From positions 1-13,955 of the forward strand of contig CALCHC010000123.1 in NCBI GenBank assembly GCA_937901335.1: a stretch of DNA of 13,955 nucleotides, given 5' to 3'. The stretch is from an uncultured Phascolarctobacterium sp. Lineage in GTDB: Bacteria; Bacillota; Negativicutes; Acidaminococcales; Acidaminococcaceae. The notes under the pieces were generated by a model. The model was not told where the DNA came from. It ran no database searches and saw nothing but the letters and a program-made list of their open reading frames with translations. Shown here piece after piece: positions 5,420 to 13,955 of the stretch. The stretch's first letter is position 1. Each line of letters opens with the position of its first letter. The translations under genes and the position numbers were made by a program.

Positions 5420-6508
5420 ATGAAGTTCATCTATTTCTTCATTATCATTGATATTTTACTTAGTTCAATTTCATACATCTATTGCAGGCTAAACTTCGGC
5501 TTCGCAAAAACTTGGAGCTTCTTCTTTTGCTGCCTGTTCTTAGCAATAAATATGATAGGCTCTCGCCTGCTTCCGGAAAGCACGCCTTTAATTTTACTAA
5601 AAGCTTCTTCCTGGCTCAGTGGTTTGTGGCTAGCCTTCATTTACTACTCTGTAATCTTGGCGCTAATCCACTGTCTTATCTGGCTTGGTGGCAAGCTTTT
5701 CTCTGTGCAACTGCCAAACTACAAAATTGCTTGTGCAGGGTTGCTTTGCATGCTTGCCTTTATTACTTGGGGTAGCTTCCGAGCCTTTAACCCTGTCATC
5801 CGCACAGAAGAAATCGCTACTTCCAAACTACCTGCTAACACCAATTACAAAATAGTTCTCGTCAGTGACATCCATCTTGGCAGGCTCTTAGGTAAGTCTT
5901 ATGCAGAAAACTTAGTAGAAAAAATAAACGCTCAAGAACCAGACCTTGTCCTTTTGGCAGGTGATATCTTGGACGAAAAATTGCTTTATGTTAAAGAGCA
6001 GGACTCCCTCTCTCCTTTGGCAAAGCTTAAAGCGCCTCTTGGAGTGTACGCTGCTTACGGCAACCATGATTATTTAGACAAGCCTACCGTTTGGCAGGAG
6101 ATGCTGGAAGCAAATAACATTAACGTACTGCGTGATGCAAACGCTATTGTCGATAATAAACTAAAGGTTACCGGTTTAAACGACTTTAGCCGTAATAGAA
6201 GCACTGCTTCTTTAGAAAAGCTAAGCGCTGATAATGCCAACTACTATAGCATCGTCATTGATCATCAACCGCGTAAGATGGAAGCAGCCAGTTCCGCAGG
6301 CTACGACCTGTACGTAGCAGGGCATACCCATACAGGACAACTCTTCCCTAACCGCTTAGTCACCAAGAAAATGTATAAGCTTGACTACGGTCGCAAAGAG
6401 TTTGGCAACTTAACTGCCATCACCAGTAATGGATATGGCTTCTGGGGAGTTCCGGTACGTACGGAAGTTGCTCCTGAACTTGTTGTTATAAACCTAAAAT
6501 CCAAATAA
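5420..6508 (+). CDS. Membrane-anchored calcineurin-like metallophosphoesterase (YkuE/YaeI-like)
   Basis: Protein of 362 aa. Four hydrophobic segments (about residues 1-22, 30-48, 60-90 and 103-120) anchor a C-terminal phosphoesterase domain (about 140-360). The two-metal site is complete: 'SDIHLG' (Asp150, His152), 'AGDILD' (Asp182), 'GNHD' (Asn215, His216, Asp217), 'DHQP' (His282) and 'AGHTHTG' (His302, His304). This domain order is typical of YkuE/YaeI-like enzymes, some of which hydrolyse UDP-2,3-diacylglucosamine or other membrane-linked phosphoesters. If the host is a diderm Negativicute, a role in lipid A or envelope phospholipids is plausible, but that is inference. AAGGAG is 5 nt before the ATG. 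It has its own promoter and ends at a bidirectional terminator. Confidence 0.88.
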   Translation: MKFIYFFIIIDILLSSISYIYCRLNFGFAKTWSFFFCCLFLAINMIGSRLLPESTPLILLKASSWLSGLWLAFIYYSVILALIHCLIWLGGKLFSVQLPNYKIACAGLLCMLAFITWGSFRAFNPVIRTEEIATSKLPANTNYKIVLVSDIHLGRLLGKSYAENLVEKINAQEPDLVLLAGDILDEKLLYVKEQDSLSPLAKLKAPLGVYAAYGNHDYLDKPTVWQEMLEANNINVLRDANAIVDNKLKVTGLNDFSRNRSTASLEKLSADNANYYSIVIDHQPRKMEAASSAGYDLYVAGHTHTGQLFPNRLVTKKMYKLDYGRKEFGNLTAITSNGYGFWGVPVRTEVAPELVVINLKSK

Positions 6509-6513
6509 ACAAA

Positions 6514-6549
6514 AACGCTCGTTGATTTCTCAACGAGCGTTAATTTTTT
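6514..6549. terminator. Bidirectional terminator between convergent genes
   Basis: A perfect 12-bp stem pairs 6514-6525 with 6530-6541 around the loop TTTC. On the plus strand it is followed by AATTTTTT, ending the phosphoesterase gene. On the minus strand it is followed by TTTGTTT, ending the DUF1508 gene. Confidence 0.92.
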
Positions 6550-6554
6550 GTATT

Positions 6555-6926
6555 TTATTCTTCCATAACTACTACAGCGTCAGGAGCATTCTTTTTGATG
6601 GATTCAATACCATTTTTGCAACCAGCCATTGCTTTGTAGCCTTCGCCGGTAGCAATTACTTGACCGTTAGTAGCTTTCAAGCGGAAGCGGAATTCGCCAG
6701 CTTTGTCTTTGTAAATTTCAAATTTAGGATGTTTAGCACGTTCAAAACCTTCAACAGTTTGGTCTTCAATACCTGCAACAGGGGCGTTTTTCATAACACT
6801 TGCAATACCTTTACGGCAAGCGTTTTCAGAAGAATATACTTCGGAAGTAGCAATAACTTCACCATTGCCAGCTTTCAAATCAAATTTGATGCCAGTATTA
6901 GTTTTACGAATAACAAATTTGCCCAT
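6555..6926 (-). CDS. Tandem DUF1508 protein (YegP/UPF0339-like)
   Basis: Small soluble protein of 123 aa made of two DUF1508 units, about residues 2-47 and 66-112. Each unit starts with a strand such as 'GKFVIRKTNTGIKFDLKA' or 'PKFEIYKDKAGEFRFRLKA', continues with 'NGEVIATSE' or 'NGQVIATGE', and ends with an invariant 'C(R/K)(K/N)GI-S-KKNA' helix. The biochemical function of this family is not established; members are common in bacteria. The start at 6926 is set by AGGAGG with 8-nt spacing, not the in-frame codon 24 nt earlier. It is a single-gene unit read towards the shared terminator. The 220-bp AT-rich gap upstream contains its promoter, but I found no convincing -35/-10 pair. Confidence 0.88.
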   Translation of the reverse strand: MGKFVIRKTNTGIKFDLKAGNGEVIATSEVYSSENACRKGIASVMKNAPVAGIEDQTVEGFERAKHPKFEIYKDKAGEFRFRLKATNGQVIATGEGYKAMAGCKNGIESIKKNAPDAVVVMEE

Positions 6927-7146
6927 TTGGAGCGCCTCCTTTAAAATCAAAATGATTCTAAATTTATTTTATTGTATCTTTTTGAAAAAAGCAACAAAAT
7001 ATGCTAACCATATAATTATTTTTGTTTTTTTACATTTTTCAGGCTTGTTTTGTGTTAAATTATTACATTTATTAACAGTTAAATTCTTTATCTGCCCACA
7101 AATAAAATACAACATTGTCTGTAGAAAAGAATTATTCTAAAATCAA

Positions 7147-8055
7147 TTATTCAACAAAATTAATCAGCTTGCCAATTTTTTCTACTTCACAAATAATTTC
7201 ATCACCGTGTTTTAAGAAGCAGGGCGGTTTCATACCCATGCCTACGCCAGCAGGAGTACCGGTAGCAATAATGGTGCCTGCTTGCAAAGTAATACCTTGG
7301 GACAATTCAGAAATAGCACCTGCTACAGTTTGCATCATCAATTTGGTGTTGCTGTCTTGGCGAACTTCACCATTAACGGTGCATTTGATGTCCAAGTTTT
7401 GTACGTCAGCAATTTCATCAGCAGTTACGATGCAAGGTCCCATGGGAGTGAAGCCATCCAAGCTTTTGCCCATATACCATTGCTTATGACGAGTTTGCAG
7501 GTTACGAGCACTCACATCGTTGATTACAGTGTAACCAAAAACGTAATCAAGAGCTTCTTCTTTAGTTACGTTCTTCGCATCCTTGCCAAGCACTACACCC
7601 AATTCCACTTCGTAGTCCAAGCTATCTACCAAGCCTTCGTAAGCAGGGATGCCTTCGCCGGTAGCAGTTGCTTTGTTCACGCGTTTGGAGAAGTAAATAG
7701 TATAAGGACGTTCGCCACCAAAAGCTTCTTCAGAAAAATGACCAGCTTCCACGCCGTGAGCAAAATAGTTAATGCCCAAGCAAATTACATCTTGACGAGG
7801 ATGCACGATGGGAGCACACAGCTTCACTTCTTCCAAATTAACTTCTGCACCACTAAGCACGTCGCTATTAGCAGCAAAGCGAGCAAGTTTTTCCTTGTGC
7901 TCTGCAGTAATGTTGCGAATCAAGTCATTCATATCTGCAAAGTTCAGTGCAGGCACTAACTTTTGTAAACGACTCATTCTGTAGGCAACATTACCTTCAG
8001 CAAAAGCAACTAAAATTTCTTCCTTATTATTGATTTCCGCAGTATAAAAACGCAT
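7147..8055 (-). CDS. Fumarylacetoacetate hydrolase (FAH) family protein
   Basis: Protein of 302 aa. The first ~75 residues are a variable N-terminal region, followed by a complete FAH catalytic domain. Visible signatures are 'GINYFAHGVEAG' (His100, Glu103, catalytic pair position), 'DYEVELGVVLGKDAKNV' (metal ligands Glu149 and Glu151), 'VINDVSARNLQ' (Asp180, third ligand), 'GKSLDGFTPMGP' and 'TGTPAGVG'. The family includes acylpyruvate hydrolases, oxaloacetate decarboxylases/tautomerases and 2-keto-3-deoxy sugar-acid enzymes, so the substrate is open. It is the second gene of an operon, 15 nt behind diaminopropionate ammonia-lyase, which releases pyruvate, so a pyruvate-like keto acid substrate is a reasonable inference. 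I see no clear terminator after it. Confidence 0.9.
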   Translation of the reverse strand: MRFYTAEINNKEEILVAFAEGNVAYRMSRLQKLVPALNFADMNDLIRNITAEHKEKLARFAANSDVLSGAEVNLEEVKLCAPIVHPRQDVICLGINYFAHGVEAGHFSEEAFGGERPYTIYFSKRVNKATATGEGIPAYEGLVDSLDYEVELGVVLGKDAKNVTKEEALDYVFGYTVINDVSARNLQTRHKQWYMGKSLDGFTPMGPCIVTADEIADVQNLDIKCTVNGEVRQDSNTKLMMQTVAGAISELSQGITLQAGTIIATGTPAGVGMGMKPPCFLKHGDEIICEVEKIGKLINFVE

Positions 8056-8070
8056 CTTTCAACCTCCTAA

Positions 8071-9261
8071 TTATTTATGGTACGCACCGTCCCACACGAT
8101 GCTTCTATAATTTGCTTTATCAGTATCGCCTTCAGTGGAGATACACAAAATCTTAGATTCACTGTTCAAACCAAGCTGTTCTTTAAGCCATGCAAGCTCT
8201 TCATCCTGCAAAACTTCTACCACTAAGCCAAAGCAGGAAGCACCACTTTCACCGGAAACAATGGGGTCATCTCCGGGCAAGGGATTGCCAAGCACACGCA
8301 TACCTTTGGCAGTAACATAGTCAGGCATGGAAACAAAATGTTTCGCATAGCTTTCCATAATTTCCCAGGCAATGGTGCAAGGTTCGCCACAGCACAAGCC
8401 TGCCATAATGGAATCCATCTTATCTGTTACAAAGTGCAGCTTGCCGTCGTTAGCTTCTGCAGTACGGAAAATGCAATCTGCCTTAGTAGGTTCCACAATG
8501 GTAATTATAGGACAATCTTCCCCGTAATAATCCGCCATAAAAGCAGCAATCGCACCTGCCATGGAGCCAACGCCTGCTTGCAGGAATACATGAGTAGGTT
8601 TATCTTCACCAATTTGTTGGATAATCTCGTAAGCAATGGTGGTATAGCCTTGCATAATCCATTTGGGGATTTCTTCGTAACCTTCCCAAGCAGTGTCTTG
8701 AGTAATAACCCAACCATATTCTTCAGAGCACGCCTTCGCCTTACGCACGCAGTCGTCGTAATTCATAGGTTGGATGGAAGCATCACTACCAAGCTTGCGA
8801 ATATTCTCCAAGCGTTCAGGCACAGTACCTTCCGGCATAAAAACTACGCTCTTATGACCTAAACGATTAGCAGTCCAAGCTACGCCTCTGCCGTGGTTAC
8901 CGTCAGTTGCAGTTACGAAAGTAAGCTCGCCAAGCTCAGCCTTAACTTCGTCACTAACGAGGGTATCGAAATTAAACTTTTCTTCAGGAAGTTGTAAGCG
9001 TTCTGCAATGTACTTGCCAATGCAATAGCTTCCGCCCAAAACTTTAAAGGCGTTCAAACCAAAACGTTTACTTTCATCCTTCACCATAATCTTACTTACG
9101 CCCAACGTATTTGCCAAAGCATCAAGCTTCACCAGCGGAGTCATGGAATATTCTGGATAACTTTGGTGGTAGGCACAAACTTCCTTCGCCTTTGCCACAC
9201 CATATTCACTAACAGGGTACTTATCTTGTCTATTGCTTTTATTAGAAACAGCCTTAATCAT
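8071..9261 (-). CDS. dpaL: Diaminopropionate ammonia-lyase
   Basis: Protein of 396 aa, the normal length for this PLP-dependent fold-type II enzyme (also called YgeX). It converts 2,3-diaminopropionate to pyruvate and two ammonia, in the cytoplasm. 'RFGLNAFKVLGGSY' carries the PLP-binding Lys73. 'TATDGNHGRG' holds the Asp (residue 120) thought to act as the second catalytic base in this family, and 'FLQAGVGSMAGA' is the glycine-rich phosphate loop. GAGGAG stands 7 nt before the ATG. The gene is first in an operon with the FAH-family gene. In enteric bacteria ygeX sits with purine or hydantoin catabolism genes; this pairing is different and may route the amino acid's carbon into pyruvate metabolism. 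Confidence 0.93.
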   Translation of the reverse strand: MIKAVSNKSNRQDKYPVSEYGVAKAKEVCAYHQSYPEYSMTPLVKLDALANTLGVSKIMVKDESKRFGLNAFKVLGGSYCIGKYIAERLQLPEEKFNFDTLVSDEVKAELGELTFVTATDGNHGRGVAWTANRLGHKSVVFMPEGTVPERLENIRKLGSDASIQPMNYDDCVRKAKACSEEYGWVITQDTAWEGYEEIPKWIMQGYTTIAYEIIQQIGEDKPTHVFLQAGVGSMAGAIAAFMADYYGEDCPIITIVEPTKADCIFRTAEANDGKLHFVTDKMDSIMAGLCCGEPCTIAWEIMESYAKHFVSMPDYVTAKGMRVLGNPLPGDDPIVSGESGASCFGLVVEVLQDEELAWLKEQLGLNSESKILCISTEGDTDKANYRSIVWDGAYHK

Positions 9262-9295
9262 GTAATCGCTCCTCGCGTTGTTTTGCTCCTATAAT

Positions 9296-9354
9296 ATTAT
9301 ATGTTGAAAGTGGTAAATCCTGCTTTATGTGCAGAGAAATGAAAGTATACTTTC
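9296..9354 (-). promoter_or_regulatory. Candidate promoter and operator region of the dpaL operon
   Basis: A minus-strand TATAAT at 9301-9296 could be the -10, but no good -35 lies at a normal distance. A perfect 14-bp palindrome, GAAAGTATACTTTC (9341-9354), lies about 58 nt upstream of the expected start site, and further GAAAGT half-sites occur at 9306-9311 and 9366-9371. A weak -35 with an upstream palindrome suits an activator-dependent promoter; this is inference. Confidence 0.4.
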
Positions 9355-9404
9355 TTCCTGTTGCGAGAAAGTAATTTTTTGCTTTGTAACAATTTTATAA
9401 ATAA

Positions 9405-9441
9405 AATTCAAAAAGGAGACCTCCAAAACGGAAGTCTCCTT
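9405..9441 (-). terminator. Terminator of the ctsR-clpC-radA operon
   Basis: On the minus strand a 12-bp stem (9441-9430 with 9424-9413, one T-G pair) and 5-nt loop is followed by TTTTTGAATTTT, 6 nt after the radA stop codon. The plus strand also has a T-run after the stem, so it may work both ways. Confidence 0.9.
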
Positions 9442-9447
9442 AATTTT

Positions 9448-10795
9448 TTACTCAAACATCGCCCTAAGCGCCTGTTCCAAAGTCTTAACTTTTATAATTT
9501 GCACATTGCTATCAAACTTCATCAGCACATTGCTATCCGGCACGATGAACTTAGTAAACCCAAGATTGATGCCATCTGCAATGCGACGCTCCGGTGCACT
9601 TACACGACGCACCTCGCCAGTCAACCCAACTTCACCAAAAGCAAGCACACCTTTAGGCACAGGCTTATTGCGATAACTGGAAACCAGCGCTGCTGCCACA
9701 GCTAAATCTGCTGCAGGCTCGGTAACACGCATACCGCCCACAATGTTAATATAGGCATCGTACACACCAAAGTCAAAACCCATCCTGCGTTCCAAAATGG
9801 CAAGCAACATATTCACACGGTTATAGTCAAAGCCAACTGCAGTTCTACGTGGCATACCGTAAGGAGTCTTTGCCACAAGAGCTTGAAACTCAACCATAAT
9901 GGGACGGTTACCTTCCATACAAGCACCAATCACACTGCCTGCTGCTTCACCGTCACGGTCTTCAAGGAACAAACCAGCAGGATTAGCAACTTCTTGCAAG
10001 CCACCTGCTTCCATGGAAAAGATACCACTTTCATTGGTACTGCCAAAGCGATTCTTCAAAGCTCGCAGTACACGGAAGGAATAGGAACGGTCACCCTCAA
10101 ACTGGAGCACCACGTCAACCATATGCTCTAACAAACGAGGCCCTGCAATATTACCATCCTTAGTCACGTGACCAATCAAGAGTACTGCAATGCCCGAAGT
10201 CTTGGCAAATTGCAAAAGCTTTGCCGTACACTCGCGCACTTGCCCCACGCTTCCTGCCGCAGTTTGCAGTTCAGGATTGTACATGGTTTGAATGGAGTCG
10301 ATAATCAAAAGTTTGGGCGCAACATTTTGCGCTTGCACTAAGATTGCATCTAAATCAGTAGCCGTCATAATCAAAAGGTTATCCGTAGCGCCGCCAAGAC
10401 GAGCCGCACGCATGGCAGTTTGTTCTTCAGATTCTTCACCGCTTACATACAAGGTCTTAATGCCTTGCTGACCAAAACGTAAGCCTGCATCTAAAAGAAT
10501 GGTAGATTTACCAATACCGGGAGTGCCACCTAAAAGCACAAGGCTTCCGGGAACAACGCCGCCACCAAGCACCCTGTCAAATTCACGGATGCCTGTAGCC
10601 AAGCGTTCCACCTTAGTTTGAGCAACACTGGAAATAGTCTTAGGTTTTATCTTTTCAGCAGTGGTAGGCAAAAAGCTTTTACTCTTTGCACTTACCTCTG
10701 CTTCTTCACTAAAGGAATCCCACGCACCGCACTCCGGACAACGACCTAACCATTTACTGGTAGTGTAGCCGCAGCTTTGGCACACAAAATGATAC

Positions 10796-10809
<14 letters not shown>
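9448..10809 (-). CDS. radA: DNA repair protein RadA (Sms)
   Basis: Protein of 453 aa, the family's usual length. RadA is a hexameric DnaB-like helicase that helps extend recombination intermediates during repair and transformation. Domains in order: N-terminal zinc finger (Cys10, Cys13, Cys24, Cys27), RecA-like ATPase with Walker A 'GGTPGIGKST' (94-103) and Walker B 'LLIIDSIQT', the RadA-specific 'KNRFG' motif (252-256), and a C-terminal Lon-protease-like domain. The start at 10809 is chosen because GGAGGAG lies 6 nt upstream; a longer frame to 10845 has no such site. It overlaps the end of clpC by 14 nt, so translation is probably coupled, and it ends the heat-shock operon, as often seen in Firmicutes. 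Confidence 0.95.
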
Positions 10810-13519
<2,710 letters not shown>

Positions 13520-13523
13520 ATTC

Positions 13524-13940
13524 TCACCCCTGTCCATTGGTCATCTGCCCAATCGCTTGTTGCAGAATAGATTTCTTCTGTTCTTCGTCTGCATCAATAA
13601 TCTCTAAGATGAATTTCAACAATCTTTGTTCACGAACGGTAATCATTCTCTTTTGCGCCAAATGTTGTACCAATTCCAAAGCAGTAGGTTCTTTTTCAGG
13701 AACAACCTCTTCTTTAGGCACAACGCGTACGATACGCACAAAGCCACCGCTACCACGTCTTGATTCTACGATGAAACCACGCTCCGGAGTGAAACGTGTG
13801 CTCAAAACATAGCTAATCTGAGACGGAGCGCAAGAAAGCTTTTCAGCCAAATCGCTTCTCTTCACCAGCAAAGCATCGTCTCTATCACGCATAAACTCTT
13901 GAATAATAAAATTTTCTATAGCATCTGCCAAGTTTCTCAT
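13524..13940 (-). CDS. ctsR: Class III heat-shock repressor CtsR
   Basis: Protein of 138 aa, slightly shorter than the ~150 aa typical of Bacillus CtsR. CtsR dimers repress clp genes at low temperature. The N-terminal winged helix-turn-helix (about residues 20-72) is clear: 'LAEKLSCAPSQISYVLSTRF' is the recognition region and 'TPERGFIVESRRGSGGFVRI' the wing. Arg62, the residue phosphorylated by McsB in Geobacillus CtsR, is kept. Position 64 in the wing's glycine loop is Ser instead of Gly. The C-terminal helical dimer domain (about 85-138) is conserved in style, after an acidic/proline linker. AAGGTGG lies 7 nt before the ATG. It is the first visible gene of ctsR-clpC-radA; the promoter and any CtsR operator lie beyond the window end. 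Confidence 0.93.
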   Translation of the reverse strand: MRNLADAIENFIIQEFMRDRDDALLVKRSDLAEKLSCAPSQISYVLSTRFTPERGFIVESRRGSGGFVRIVRVVPKEEVVPEKEPTALELVQHLAQKRMITVREQRLLKFILEIIDADEEQKKSILQQAIGQMTNGQG

Positions 13941-13955
13941 ATCTATACCACCTTA

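Noticed and set aside
7128..7138. AGAATTATTCT, a PerR-box-like palindrome
   Set aside because: It sits just past the 3' end of the FAH gene and about 200 nt from the next start codon, with no promoter around it. Short AT-rich palindromes are expected by chance.
7282..7959. Long plus-strand open frame (225 codons) opposite the FAH-family gene
   Set aside because: The minus-strand frame has full FAH motifs and ribosome sites. The plus-strand translation has no recognisable domain and is rich in His/Ser/Phe, typical of antisense shadow.
8338..8862. Plus-strand open frame (174 codons) opposite dpaL
   Set aside because: It is antisense to a well-supported enzyme gene with no motif of its own.

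Overview
This window looks like ordinary chromosome from a low-to-mid GC member of the Firmicutes. It most resembles the Negativicutes (Acidaminococcaceae / Phascolarctobacterium-like); that placement is inferred from the gene set and protein style and was not searched. Most genes are on the minus strand, in short operons with clear Shine-Dalgarno sequences and strong hairpin terminators.

Left end (1-1150): a small orphan sigma-70-like factor on the plus strand ends in a terminator. A 408-base gene-free stretch follows, between convergent genes, and it is unusually structured. It holds a 10-bp hairpin, an almost perfect 36-nt homopurine mirror repeat (35 of 36 positions symmetric), a ~135-nt imperfect palindrome that looks like a miniature inverted-repeat element, and then the minus-strand terminator of the next operon.

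Middle left (1160-5227): a minus-strand operon encodes a hotdog-fold acyl-CoA thioesterase, a CofE-like F420-0:gamma-glutamyl ligase family protein and a membrane-anchored protein of unknown function. Upstream lies an AI-2E family permease. A tRNA-Arg(CCG) with its own promoter and terminator runs the other way. Next come two small membrane proteins; the second is YeeE/YedE-like (sulfur-compound transport superfamily).

Middle (5420-9261): a plus-strand membrane-anchored calcineurin-like phosphoesterase shares a bidirectional terminator with a minus-strand tandem DUF1508 (YegP-like) protein. Then comes a two-gene minus-strand operon for diaminopropionate ammonia-lyase and a fumarylacetoacetate-hydrolase-fold enzyme. 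A perfect 14-bp palindrome lies upstream at an operator-like distance.

Right end (9448-13955): the class III heat-shock operon ctsR-clpC-radA, tightly packed (4-nt gap, then 14-nt overlap) and closed by a strong terminator. Separate mcsA and mcsB genes are not present between ctsR and clpC. Instead the ClpC-type unfoldase carries a four-cysteine zinc finger fused in front of its normal Clp N-domain. The CtsR wing loop has a serine where the classical regulator has glycine. Together these suggest a rearranged CtsR/McsA/McsB/ClpC circuit.

I see no CRISPR array, prophage, transposase gene or rRNA. The two observations I would follow first are the mirror repeat/palindrome cluster at 839-1091 and the zinc-finger-ClpC fusion.
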